Position numbers and translations under genes: made by a program
Shown: positions 26,540-35,446 of the stretch, piece by piece
Position numbering within the stretch: the first letter of the stretch is position 1
Layout of the letters: every line of letters starts with the position of its first letter
The notes under the pieces: generated by a model
Told to the model about the DNA's origin: nothing
Seen by the model: the letters and a program-made list of their open reading frames with translations, nothing else
Databases searched by the model: none
Source of the DNA: Lachnospiraceae bacterium GAM79
GTDB taxonomy: Bacteria > Bacillota > Clostridia > Lachnospirales > Lachnospiraceae
Direction: 5' to 3'
Length of the DNA stretch: 64,000 bases
Assembly (NCBI GenBank): GCA_020735665.1
Contig: CP085928.1
Coordinates: 620,001-684,000 of the forward strand

Positions 26540-27841
26540 CTATTCATCATGCTCGATCGTCTTCACTTCCTGGTTTGTGTAAAGGTTTACATAGTGAGGA
26601 CGAAGCTTCGAATAGATGATCTTCTGTTCACTGTACAGGCTGTAGTAGCCGGATAACATATAGCTGACACTGGCTCCGATAGCAAAGAGCAGAATGCCGC
26701 TTGCACCGAATAATTCAATACTGAGGACTAAAGATGCCAGTGGACAGTTTACAACGCCACAGAACAGGCATACAAGCCCCATAGCGGCTCCAAAGCCGGG
26801 ATCAAGTCCGATCCAGCCACCTACGGTACAACCGACTGTAGCGCCGATAAAGAAAGAAGGAACGATCTCACCGCCACGGAAGCCACAGCCGATGGTAATA
26901 CAGGTAAAGATCAGTTTGAGCAGGAAAGCTTCCGGTTTTGCTTCTCCATGAATTGCCTGCTCGATGATATTCATACCTGCTCCGTTGTAATCATTGGAAC
27001 GAACTAATATAGTGAGCAGAACCACAAGGACACCACCAACGAAGATCCGTACATATTGATTTTTGAAAAATTTCTTAAAGGCTTTTCCTGTTGCCTGCAT
27101 AGACAGGCAGAATAATATACTGACTATCGCAACGACAACTGCGAGGATAACAACACGAATACCGGTTGCCAGGGACATATCGGGAACCTGATTTAGTATA
27201 AAGTAAGTTGGAGTTATATGAAATTTTTCAGTGATCGCATATGCAATGGTTGCTGACAGGATACAAGGCACCAGAGCACTGTAGTAGAGAATACCGATAC
27301 TGATAACCTCAACGCTGAATAAGGCAGCGGTGACCGGTGTTCCGAATAAAGCAGCAAATACAGCACTCATGCCACACAGCGTCATAATGTGCTTATCGTT
27401 ATCATTCATTTTTACCAGTTTTCCGATTGACGCGCCGATGCTTCCGCCAATCTGCAAAGCAGCTCCTTCACGACCGGCGGATCCCCCGAAAAGATGAGTG
27501 ATAGCGGTTGAGATAAATATTAACGGAGCCATTCGAAATGGAACATTATACTCTGAATTTCGGATTGAACCGATGACCAGATTTGTACCTTTGTCGTGCT
27601 TAAGTCCGCAGCTTCTGTATAAGAAGATGATGACCAGACCGGCAAGAGGCAGAAGATATATGATCCATGAATGACTGTCCCGATATTTTGTAACATATTC
27701 AACGCTGTAGTGGAAGGCTGTTCCGACAGCACCACAGGTTGTTCCGATTATAATAGAACATATTATCCATTTTATAAATGTTTTAATATATCGTTTTATT
27801 CGATCAATACAGTTTAACCAATATTCTTTTGTAAAAAGCAT
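26540..27841 (-). CDS. CLC-family chloride channel or transporter
   Basis: A 433-residue polytopic protein of the voltage-gated chloride channel family, with about ten to twelve membrane helices. The pore motif reads GSAGREGAALQIGG, where the gating glutamate is conserved and GREGP is GREGA. A second family segment is GFRGGEIVPSFFIGATVGC. No cytoplasmic CBS domain is present. Frame extends to ATG 27853, but GGAG lies 6 nt before the ATG at 27841, giving MLFTKEYW as the likely start. It stands alone on the minus strand inside the spoVA region. Confidence 0.9.
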   Translation of the reverse strand: MLFTKEYWLNCIDRIKRYIKTFIKWIICSIIIGTTCGAVGTAFHYSVEYVTKYRDSHSWIIYLLPLAGLVIIFLYRSCGLKHDKGTNLVIGSIRNSEYNVPFRMAPLIFISTAITHLFGGSAGREGAALQIGGSIGASIGKLVKMNDNDKHIMTLCGMSAVFAALFGTPVTAALFSVEVISIGILYYSALVPCILSATIAYAITEKFHITPTYFILNQVPDMSLATGIRVVILAVVVAIVSILFCLSMQATGKAFKKFFKNQYVRIFVGGVLVVLLTILVRSNDYNGAGMNIIEQAIHGEAKPEAFLLKLIFTCITIGCGFRGGEIVPSFFIGATVGCTVGGWIGLDPGFGAAMGLVCLFCGVVNCPLASLVLSIELFGASGILLFAIGASVSYMLSGYYSLYSEQKIIYSKLRPHYVNLYTNQEVKTIEHDE

Positions 27842-28038
27842 AATTAACTCCATTTCAGATTTTCTTTTAAAATCTGCATACCGGATATCTGATCTTATAT
27901 GCAGTCGATAATTTGCATCTGTTTAAGATTACTCCGAAATGAAGAATTTGTCCAGCGCATATTCTGCATGTATAAATTACCTGCAAATTACAAATGAATA
28001 AATATTATTACAATGTAAAAAGAAAGGATACACATAAC

Positions 28039-29064
28039 ATGAACAGGATGATAGGAAAACAGAGTGTTAGTTTTACGGATCCCCCATATATATTGGGAGA
28101 GGCATCTGTCTGCGGACCGAAAGAAGCAGACGGACCGCTTGCGGGATATTTTGATATCGTATCGGAAGATCCGACATTTGGAAAAGATTCATGGGAAGAA
28201 GGAGAGAGCGAGATGGTAAAGCAAGCAGTGGAGCTTGCGATCAAAAAGGCAGGTAAAGAGAAATCTGATATCCGTTATCTGTTCGCAGGAGATCTGCTGG
28301 GGCAGCTGATCGCGACAACCTTCGGTGTCAAGGATATGGATATACCGATCTTTGGTTTATATGGAGCCTGTTCGACCTGCGGTGAGGGTTTATCACTTGC
28401 GGCGATGACAGTTGCGGCAGGATATGCAGATTATGCTGTCTCGGCAACCTCCAGTCATTATGGAAGTGCGGAGAAACAGTTCCGGTTTCCACTGGAATAC
28501 GGAAATCAGCGTCCGTTGTCCGCGACATGGACGGTAACCGGAAGCGGAGCATTTGTAATAGGAAGTAAAAAAGATGATGATGCACCTGTATCTGTCAGGA
28601 TCAAAGGAGTTACAACAGGGAAGATCGTTGATTATGGTGTAAAAGATTCCTTTAATATGGGAGCATGTATGGCCCCTGCTGCGGCAGATTTGATCTATCA
28701 GAATCTACAGGATTTTGATGTGAAACCGACATATTATGATCGGATCATTACCGGCGATCTGGGAAAGATCGGTCGGAAAATTTTGATTGATCTGCTAAAA
28801 GATAATGGTGTAGATATCAGCAGACAGCATATGGATTGTGGAATTGAGATATTTGATAATGAAGAACAGGATACACATTCAGGCGGCTCGGGATGCGGCT
28901 GTTCGGCGATCACACTTGCAGGGTATATATTAAAACAGCTTCGTGAGGGTTCATGGAAAAGGGTACTTTTCGTGCCTACGGGAGCCCTTCTGTCTACGGT
29001 CAGTTACAACGAAGGTCAGAATATACCGGGTATTGCACATGGTGTAATAATAGAAAGGGAGTAG
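28039..29064 (+). CDS. spoVAD: stage V sporulation protein AD
   Basis: SpoVAD binds dipicolinate and has a thiolase-like fold. The 341-residue product carries the family segments SVSFTDPPYILGEASVCGPKE (20 shown), GLYGACSTCGEGLSLAA, ATSSHYGSAEKQFRFPLEYG and the C-terminal SGCGCSAITLAGYIL. The start at 28039 follows AGAAAGGA; 15 upstream codons were rejected. It is separated from spoVAC by the VanW and CLC genes and has its own upstream region of 150 nt, shared with CLC. Confidence 0.93.
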   Translation: MNRMIGKQSVSFTDPPYILGEASVCGPKEADGPLAGYFDIVSEDPTFGKDSWEEGESEMVKQAVELAIKKAGKEKSDIRYLFAGDLLGQLIATTFGVKDMDIPIFGLYGACSTCGEGLSLAAMTVAAGYADYAVSATSSHYGSAEKQFRFPLEYGNQRPLSATWTVTGSGAFVIGSKKDDDAPVSVRIKGVTTGKIVDYGVKDSFNMGACMAPAAADLIYQNLQDFDVKPTYYDRIITGDLGKIGRKILIDLLKDNGVDISRQHMDCGIEIFDNEEQDTHSGGSGCGCSAITLAGYILKQLREGSWKRVLFVPTGALLSTVSYNEGQNIPGIAHGVIIERE

Positions 29065-29073
29065 AGATAGTAT

Positions 29074-29430
29074 ATGGATTATATAAAAGCATTTATTATT
29101 GGTGGATTGATCTGTGTTCTGGTTCAGATCCTTATGGATAATACAAAGCTGTTGCCGGGACGTATAATGGTACTTCTTGTCTGTACGGGAGCGGTTCTCG
29201 GTGCGATAGGGGTGTATGAACCATTTTTAGAATTTGCAGGCTGTGGAGCATCCGTTCCCTTATCGGGATTTGGATATAACCTCTGGAAGGGAATCAAAGA
29301 AGCGGTAGATCAGGATGGATTCATAGGGCTGTTCCGGGGAGGCTTTAAAATGGCAGCAGTGGGAACCTCCGCGGCATTGATCTTTTCCTATATAGCCTCA
29401 CTGATATTTAAACCAAAGATGACGAAATAG
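29074..29430 (+). CDS. spoVAE: stage V sporulation protein AE (AEB type)
   Basis: A 118-residue membrane SpoVA subunit with about four hydrophobic segments. Family features include AFIIGGLICVLVQILMDNTK and the glycine-rich CGASVPLSGFGYNLWKG. It follows spoVAD by 9 nt. No spoVAEA or spoVAF gene follows; this five-protein set (AA, AB, AC, AD, AE) is the usual clostridial-type reduction. Transcription runs into a large palindromic element. Confidence 0.9.
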   Translation: MDYIKAFIIGGLICVLVQILMDNTKLLPGRIMVLLVCTGAVLGAIGVYEPFLEFAGCGASVPLSGFGYNLWKGIKEAVDQDGFIGLFRGGFKMAAVGTSAALIFSYIASLIFKPKMTK

Positions 29431-29433
29431 AAT

Positions 29434-29662
29434 TAATCCACATAAAAGAAAGAACGCTGATGTTTATCCTATTATTACGCAAGACACTTTCGTTCTATCC
29501 TCGGTGTAACGGCACATAGGACAGCAAAATACGCTGTCCTATGTGCCGACACGAGTAACTGAGACCTTAGCGAAGCAATGCTGAGGTTAGTTCGAAGTTA
29601 CACAGAGTGGATAGGCTTGCTACATAACAGATAAACACCAGCGTTCTCTTTTATGTGTATTA
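29434..29662. repeat. large multi-branched palindromic element between convergent genes (229 nt)
   Basis: Outer arms 29434-29468 and 29630-29662 pair with two mismatches and a 2-nt bulge. A second stem pairs 29495-29510 with 29597-29614. Inside it are two hairpins: a perfect 15-bp stem 29511-29525/29533-29547 around AAAATAC, and ACCTTAGC/GCTGAGGT at 29564-29587. The result is a long stem ending in a branched junction. It starts 4 nt after the spoVAE stop and ends 13 nt before the stop of the converging PBP gene. No coding frame is credible. Confidence 0.85.
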
Positions 29663-29675
29663 CTCTTATTCTCTA

Positions 29676-32600
29676 TTACTCACCGTCCGAGCTTGTTTCA
29701 GGCTCTGCTGTAGGATTTGTAGTAGGTTCTGTAGTAGGCTCCGGTGTCGGAGGTTCCGTAGTAGGTTCTGTAGTAGGCTCCGGTGTCGGAGGTTCTGTGG
29801 TAGGTTCCTCTGTCGTAGGCTTGTCTTTCTTCTTGAAGACAGCCTTGATCGTATGATTTCCCTTTACCTTCGAGAATTTGTAAGAGGTTACAGCACCGAC
29901 GGAGCTTCCATCTACGATTACATCTGAAATGGTATATCCCTTATCAGGTGTGATATAGAAGGTTGTTGATTTGCCCTTTTTAACGGTTGTTGTCGGTGAG
30001 ATCGAACCGCCGCCTTCTGAAGATGAGGAGATCTTGTACTCTTTCTTTTCTTCCTCTGTGGTATCCTCCGTTTCTTCTTCCTCAGGATGAAGTGGACATT
30101 TTTCCTTTAAAATATTCTGATCGTATTCGAAGTCGGCATCAAGGATCTCAATCTTGCCATCGTCATCAACTGTATAATAATAAGTGGTTGTTTCTTTACA
30201 TGTGTTTGTTGCAGGCTTATGAGATTCATTACAGATCACAATCTTTTTATTACCACCACATTTCTTTTTTGGAACAGTTCCCTTTGCAAAATAATCTGTA
30301 ACTGTATCGCAGCCTTCTACCGGAAGAAGACCGGTATCCTTACAAACGGTTGCACGAACAATTCCATCCGGCATTTCGAATGTCTTTGAAGTATCTAAGC
30401 CTTTGACTTCTGTAATTTCATCCATGATCTTACGCCACATATTCTTATGATAGTTTCCTGCGGCAAAGTTTGTATTCACATCGAATCCTATCCAGATAGA
30501 TGCGGTATAGTATGGAGTGTATCCACAGAACCATGCATCATAGTTACTGGAAGTTGTACCTGTCTTACCTGCTGTATAAAGACCACATGAAAGGTTTGCG
30601 GCAGTACCGGTACCGATCGTTACTACATCATGCATTGCACTTGTTAATAACCATGCATTCTGAGGTGAAATAACTGCGGATTCTTCCGGCTTCCGGTTAT
30701 CGATCAGCAGGTTTCCGTCATGGTCATATACTTCTGTATAGAAGACAGGCTTGATATAATTACCTTCATTTGCGATCGTAGCATATGCAGCTGTGATCTC
30801 AAGATTTGTGATACCATCTGTCAGACCGCCAAGAGCGAGAGACTGGTTGATATCAGATTCAATACCGCCACTTGAATTTGTACGGCTCTTTACAAGAGTT
30901 GTAAATCCAAGCTTTAACAGATACTCGTAGGCAAGCTCCGGTGTAACATCGGTGATCGTCTTAACAGCAAGAATATTCATGGAATTCTGAATAGCCTGTC
31001 GGATCGTGCTTGGACCACGGTAGCCACTGTACCAGTTCCTGACTTCGCCGCCATTTGTATAGGTGTATGGTTCATCTTTGTATACTGTTGCAAGGCTCAT
31101 ACCACATCCGTCCAGTGCAGGGAGGAAAGCGGCAACGACTTTGAATGTAGAACCGGGCTGTCTGGTTGCTTCGGTTGCACGGTTAAAGGAACGATCTTCT
31201 GTCTTTTCACCACGACCACCGACGATTGCTTTTACCTGACCGGTTTCCTGATCCATCAATGTGAAGGAAATCTGTGGTTCAACGGTTACCTTATAGCTTT
31301 CGAGCTGTTCTTTGTATCCGGTCTCAGCAATCAGATGTGCTTTGTATTCATCAGCGGCAGCTCTTGCGTCATCCTCACTTGAGAAGATCAGGTCGAAAGA
31401 AGACTGTCCTTTTTCTTCCTGGAACCATGTTACCATCATGTTCTGACTGTAGTTATACTGTTCACCATTGTCATCTACGAGAGTCAGTGCATAGGAGAGC
31501 TGGTAACTGTCAGTTGGATAGTTGTCCTCATCATTTAATACAGTATCACAGATATCCTGAATCTCTGTATCCTGACAGGTATGAACTTGCAGACCGCCGG
31601 AGTAGATCATACTGTCTGCTTCTGATTTGGAATATCCCATTGCCATGAAGTCATCTTCCAGCTGGTTAATTACTTCATCGATGTAATAGGAGTTTATCTT
31701 TGTCGGTGATGATTTCTTTATGGATGATACCTTTTTGATCTCAGCATATACATCATCGGCAATTGCTGTATCATAATCTGACTGGGAGATCATGTTCAGC
31801 TCTGACATTTTATCCAGAACCATCAGACGTCTTTTTGCATTTTCTTCCGGAAATACAACCGGATCAAATTTGCTTGGGTTCTGAGGGATTGCAGCGAGAA
31901 CCGCACACTCGGAGATCGTCAGGTCTTTTAACTGTTTATTAAAATAATACTGGGATGCGGTTTCTACTCCGTATCGTCCCTGACCAAGGTAGATAGTATT
32001 CAGATAGTATTCAGCGATACTTTTCTTTGGCAGGACTTTTTCAATCTCAACAGCGAGATACTGTTCCTGAACCTTACGTTCGATCTTGTCAAACATGGTT
32101 TTCTCATCCAGACCGACATTGAAGATCTGGTTCTTGATCAGCTGCTGTGTCAGAGTACTTGCACCCTGATCGAAGTCACCTGACTGAAGACCATGGGCAA
32201 ATGCACGCATGATACCCTGAACGTCGATACCGTTATGTTCCCAGAAACGTTGATCTTCGATAGCGATAAATGCATTGACCAGATTTTCCGGAATATCATC
32301 ATAGTAGACATATTCGCGATTTGCATCGAAGCTTGCAAGAACTTTGAGTTCCTTGCCGTCCTGATCGTACAGGGTTGTCTGATATCCTTTCGGGATCAGA
32401 TCCTTTGCATTTACCTCCGGTGTATCATCCAGAATACCCTTTAGTGCACCGAAGCCGGCTCCGATACCAAGAACAATGATCGCCAGAAATAAGACAAGCA
32501 TTGCCTTGAACAGAGAAACCGTCAGTTTCTTTTTATTTCGGGGTAGTTTAGAAACGAGAGCTTTCTGTTTCTTTTCCACGCCCTTTTTGCTAAAATCCAT
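29676..32600 (-). CDS. class A penicillin-binding protein with repeat tail
   Basis: A bifunctional peptidoglycan synthase of 974 residues. After a basic cytoplasmic tail and one membrane helix (about 32-55), the glycosyltransferase-51 domain has EDQRFWEHNGID and GASTLTQQLIKNQ. The transpeptidase domain has GSTFK, SMN and KTGTTSSN. Beyond it lies a region with Cys pairs (GCDTV, KKCGG, CNES), then a module starting GGGSISPTTTVKKGKSTTFY that resembles InlB/bacterial B-repeat modules. A Pro/Thr/Glu-rich tail of tandem repeats follows. AAGGAGG lies before the ATG. The gene is transcribed alone toward spoVAE. Confidence 0.94.
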   Translation of the reverse strand: MDFSKKGVEKKQKALVSKLPRNKKKLTVSLFKAMLVLFLAIIVLGIGAGFGALKGILDDTPEVNAKDLIPKGYQTTLYDQDGKELKVLASFDANREYVYYDDIPENLVNAFIAIEDQRFWEHNGIDVQGIMRAFAHGLQSGDFDQGASTLTQQLIKNQIFNVGLDEKTMFDKIERKVQEQYLAVEIEKVLPKKSIAEYYLNTIYLGQGRYGVETASQYYFNKQLKDLTISECAVLAAIPQNPSKFDPVVFPEENAKRRLMVLDKMSELNMISQSDYDTAIADDVYAEIKKVSSIKKSSPTKINSYYIDEVINQLEDDFMAMGYSKSEADSMIYSGGLQVHTCQDTEIQDICDTVLNDEDNYPTDSYQLSYALTLVDDNGEQYNYSQNMMVTWFQEEKGQSSFDLIFSSEDDARAAADEYKAHLIAETGYKEQLESYKVTVEPQISFTLMDQETGQVKAIVGGRGEKTEDRSFNRATEATRQPGSTFKVVAAFLPALDGCGMSLATVYKDEPYTYTNGGEVRNWYSGYRGPSTIRQAIQNSMNILAVKTITDVTPELAYEYLLKLGFTTLVKSRTNSSGGIESDINQSLALGGLTDGITNLEITAAYATIANEGNYIKPVFYTEVYDHDGNLLIDNRKPEESAVISPQNAWLLTSAMHDVVTIGTGTAANLSCGLYTAGKTGTTSSNYDAWFCGYTPYYTASIWIGFDVNTNFAAGNYHKNMWRKIMDEITEVKGLDTSKTFEMPDGIVRATVCKDTGLLPVEGCDTVTDYFAKGTVPKKKCGGNKKIVICNESHKPATNTCKETTTYYYTVDDDGKIEILDADFEYDQNILKEKCPLHPEEEETEDTTEEEKKEYKISSSSEGGGSISPTTTVKKGKSTTFYITPDKGYTISDVIVDGSSVGAVTSYKFSKVKGNHTIKAVFKKKDKPTTEEPTTEPPTPEPTTEPTTEPPTPEPTTEPTTNPTAEPETSSDGE
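29703..29818 (-). repeat. in-frame tandem repeats coding the Pro/Thr/Glu tail
   Basis: Units of about 50 bases reading on the + strand as GTAGTAGGTTCTGTAGTAGG followed by CTCCGGTGTCGGAGGTTC recur with small changes. They encode PTTEPTTEPPTPE-type repeats. Such tracts can expand or contract, so tail length may differ between strains. Confidence 0.8.
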
Positions 32601-32642
32601 GGAAAATCCTCCTTAAATTAAGTTCGATCATAAATACAACTC

Positions 32643-32648
32643 ATTATA
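32643..32648 (-). promoter_or_regulatory. extended -10 promoter of the class A PBP
   Basis: On the minus strand the sequence reads TGCTATAAT, an extended -10 box, about 43 nt before the PBP start. No good -35 is visible at 17 nt. Confidence 0.4.
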
Positions 32649-32722
32649 GCAGAGATTTACATAATAATAAAGTATAAAATCATTTCTGAAATAAAATTAA
32701 GGCATTTTAAAAAACTGTGTGC

Positions 32723-32728
32723 TATACT
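32723..32728 (+). promoter_or_regulatory. extended -10 promoter of the 103-residue gene
   Basis: TGCTATACT (TATACT at 32723-32728) is an extended -10 box about 73 nt before the ATG at 32801. It is divergent from the PBP promoter. Confidence 0.35.
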
Positions 32729-32800
32729 TGTATTATATGTAAAAAATACGATATGAATAAGCATAAAAGTCAGAATAAAAAAGAAAGGAATACAGACACT

Positions 32801-33112
32801 ATGTTTGAATCGATTGAAGATGCAGTTGCTACATGGAAAGAAGAATACTCATTTATTGAAGATGCAGTTGTAACCGGTTATGAGGGCGGCTATCCGATTG
32901 TGGATTTCACGATCGGTAAAGCCGCATGGAGCCTTGTAAAAGACAAGAGCAAATTTAAACGGATCGTCCGTTCTTCCGAGATGGAGGGAGGAATAGAGGT
33001 TGGTGTATCTACCTGTTTTAAGGATACGGCATTTGTAAAATGGAACCCACCGGTTATGACGATCTGCGGATATCCTGAGGTAATAAACCGGATAATTAAA
33101 AAGATTATGTAA
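32801..33112 (+). CDS. uncharacterised 103-residue protein
   Basis: I do not recognise this protein. It is soluble, starts MFESIEDAVATWKEEYSFIE, and has no signal or membrane segment. It contains one Cys in EVGVSTCFKD and one in TICGYPEVINRI. AAAGGA lies about 11 nt before the ATG. An in-frame extension of 28 codons to 32717 was rejected because it lacks a ribosome site and runs through the promoter. A good terminator follows, so it forms a single-gene unit between the PBP and gpr. Confidence 0.65.
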   Translation: MFESIEDAVATWKEEYSFIEDAVVTGYEGGYPIVDFTIGKAAWSLVKDKSKFKRIVRSSEMEGGIEVGVSTCFKDTAFVKWNPPVMTICGYPEVINRIIKKIM

Positions 33113-33132
33113 GATTATGTGGAACAGGCATT

Positions 33133-33170
33133 GCCCCGGTGAATAGAAATATTCATTCGGGGCATTTTAT
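33133..33170 (+). terminator. intrinsic terminator after the 103-residue gene
   Basis: GCCCCG at 33133-33138 pairs with CGGGGC at 33158-33163, extended by TGAAT with ATTCA inside, around AGAAAT. ATTTTATAT follows. It separates this unit from gpr. Confidence 0.75.
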
Positions 33171-33240
33171 ATACCAGAGCATACCGGCTGAAACTACGAT
33201 TTTCTGCCGGAGAGAGAATAGACAGAAATGGGGAACGGCT

Positions 33241-34179
33241 ATGGAACGAACGATTCGGACAGACCTTGCGATAGAATTACGAGAAGATATAAAAGATCGC
33301 GGAGAATTGGATGGAATACAGATTGCGACAAAGATCCACCGGCAGGGTATCAGGACAACGACGATCAATGTAACAAATGAGAAAGGGGCAGAGACACTTG
33401 GCAAGCCTCTTGGAACTTATATTACGATCGAATGTCCGGAGATCCGGGAATTTGATGAAACGATCCATGAGCCGTTGTGCCGTGAACTATCAAATAATCT
33501 TAAAAAATTACTGGGAGATGCAAGCTCCGTTCTGGTCGTAGGTCTCGGAAACCGTGAGGTGACACCGGATTCACTCGGTCCGCTGGTTGTTGATCATCTC
33601 TTTATAACCAGACATCTGGGAATCGAGAAGATCCCTGTATCGGGCAGACAGGAATATGATATATCGGCGATCTGTCCGGGCGTTATGGCACAGACAGGAA
33701 TTGAAACGGTGGAGATCATAAAAGGAATCTGTGGGAATATTAAGGTAGATGCGGTTCTTGTAATTGATGCTCTTGCGGCCAGAAGCAGTAAGCGGTTGAA
33801 CAAGACTGTGCAGCTTACGGATACCGGGATCAGTCCGGGCTCCGGCGTCGGAAATAACCGGATGGAGATCAACTCAGATAATATAAAAACAAAGGTCATC
33901 GCACTTGGAGTTCCGACAGTTATATCGGTTCCGTCTATCATTGATGATTCTCTTGATGAGATCGCCGATGCATTTGATCAGATACATGGGAAGAAGCTGG
34001 TGAAAGAATTGTCCGAGCAGCAGAGATATCAGATCGCATATCATCTGGTAGAACCGGAGCTTGCGGATATGTTTGTTACTCCAAAAAATATTGATGAACT
34101 GGTAAGACGAATCAGCTTCACAATATCCGAAGCAATAAATGGTATTATTTTCAGGAAGGACTCATATACTGATAAATAA
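33241..34179 (+). CDS. gpr: germination protease (SASP-specific endopeptidase)
   Basis: GPR degrades small acid-soluble proteins when spores germinate. The 312-residue product contains the RTDLA motif of the zymogen cleavage region, VVGLGNREVTPDSLGPLVVD, VDAVLVIDALAARSSKRLN and PGSGVGNNR. Start at 33241 has GGGGAA about 8 nt upstream; the frame extends to 33139 through a terminator and was rejected. With this start RTDLA lies only five residues from Met1, leaving a very short propeptide. spoIIP follows after 9 nt. Confidence 0.93.
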   Translation: MERTIRTDLAIELREDIKDRGELDGIQIATKIHRQGIRTTTINVTNEKGAETLGKPLGTYITIECPEIREFDETIHEPLCRELSNNLKKLLGDASSVLVVGLGNREVTPDSLGPLVVDHLFITRHLGIEKIPVSGRQEYDISAICPGVMAQTGIETVEIIKGICGNIKVDAVLVIDALAARSSKRLNKTVQLTDTGISPGSGVGNNRMEINSDNIKTKVIALGVPTVISVPSIIDDSLDEIADAFDQIHGKKLVKELSEQQRYQIAYHLVEPELADMFVTPKNIDELVRRISFTISEAINGIIFRKDSYTDK

Positions 34180-34188
34180 TAAAAAGTA

Positions 34189-35349
34189 ATGAGTTTATCC
34201 GGAATGAGAAACTGTCAGACAAGATGCGAAAAAAGAAGAATGCGTTATTGTTTTTTTCTGGTCATAGCCTTTTTTGCAATATGGTTTGCAAAATGTGATG
34301 ATGAGACAAAGACGGATATGCTGCGACAGCTTCTGACAGGAACGATATCGTCGGATCAGAAGCCGAATATACAGCAGGAGGGAAAGCAACATGAAGAAGC
34401 ATCCTGTTTTTTAGAAGATTGTTTGCAGGAATATTGCCTTGCAGGTGCATTTGTGTCCTGTGCATCAGAACAGGAGACGGATATTGCAGAGACGGACATT
34501 CGGAAGGATCTATCGAAAAATGTCATGCGGGAGAAAAGAGAAGCGACAGCATCGATAGCTGCGATGGCAGGATGTCGCAGTTATATGCAGGAAAAGCTTG
34601 CTGATTATGATTATATAAAAAATCACTTCTATGTGATCGACAGTACGACAAATGTATCCAGGGAAGAATTAAACGGGCAGGATCTTGCCTCTATGGATCT
34701 GACGATCGATACAGAGGATAAGAACTATAAGGTGCTGATCTATCATACACACGGAACGGAGAGCTTTAAAGATTCCGAGCCGGGCAAGGTTGAGGATACC
34801 GTGATCGGCGTTGGTGATTACCTGACGCAGCTTCTCGAAGAGAATTACGGGGTGGCAGTCTATCACGATACGACAGCCTACGATATGACCGGTGGGGAGC
34901 TGGATCGAAGCGCGGCATATGATTATGCAAGAGAGGGAGTTCAGAAGATTCTTACGGAATACCCGTCTATTGATGTCGTGATCGATATTCACAGAGACGG
35001 TGTAGCCGAGGATACATATCTGATCACGGAGATCGGGGGAAAAAAGACTGCGCAGATTATGTTTTTAAACGGAGTGAGCCGATTAAATAAGAACGGAGAT
35101 ATATCATATCTGGCAAATCCATACAAAACAGAAAATCTTGCCTTCAGTCTGCAGATGTATCTGACGGCACAGGCAAATTATGGGTCCTTTGTAAGAAAGA
35201 TATTTGTTAAGGGATATCGATATAACCTGGATCTGAAGCCCCGGTCGTTATTAGTAGAGGTCGGCAGCCAGACGAATACGGTAGAAGAGGCAAAAAATGC
35301 CATGGAACCGCTGTCTGCAATTCTTTACAAAGTATTGAGCGGAAAGTGA
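34189..35349 (+). CDS. spoIIP: stage II sporulation protein P
   Basis: A membrane-anchored amidase and endopeptidase that, with SpoIID and SpoIIM, thins septal peptidoglycan during engulfment. An N-terminal hydrophobic anchor lies at about 19-35. The catalytic domain includes YHTHGTES (His186, His188), DIHRDG and LVEVGSQTNT. 386 residues fits. The start is uncertain: ATG 34189, 34204 and 34240 lie in frame and none has a strong ribosome site. gpr-spoIIP-lepA is conserved order in Firmicutes. Confidence 0.93.
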   Translation: MSLSGMRNCQTRCEKRRMRYCFFLVIAFFAIWFAKCDDETKTDMLRQLLTGTISSDQKPNIQQEGKQHEEASCFLEDCLQEYCLAGAFVSCASEQETDIAETDIRKDLSKNVMREKREATASIAAMAGCRSYMQEKLADYDYIKNHFYVIDSTTNVSREELNGQDLASMDLTIDTEDKNYKVLIYHTHGTESFKDSEPGKVEDTVIGVGDYLTQLLEENYGVAVYHDTTAYDMTGGELDRSAAYDYAREGVQKILTEYPSIDVVIDIHRDGVAEDTYLITEIGGKKTAQIMFLNGVSRLNKNGDISYLANPYKTENLAFSLQMYLTAQANYGSFVRKIFVKGYRYNLDLKPRSLLVEVGSQTNTVEEAKNAMEPLSAILYKVLSGK

Positions 35350-35446
35350 GATTGTGTTATGATAATGAACACGAAATTATTTGCCTGCAGAAATGCATGC
35401 TTAAAATAAAAAGAGAAAAGAAATTCAGATACCGGAGGAAAACAGG

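Noticed and set aside
29653-29927. Open frames rich in Gly/Val/Ser or Arg/Cys opposite the PBP tail
   Set aside because: They are shadows of the tandem repeats coding the Pro/Thr/Glu tail on the minus strand and have no ribosome site.
33139-33240. N-terminal extension of gpr
   Set aside because: It runs through the terminator of the preceding gene and gives residues unlike GPR.
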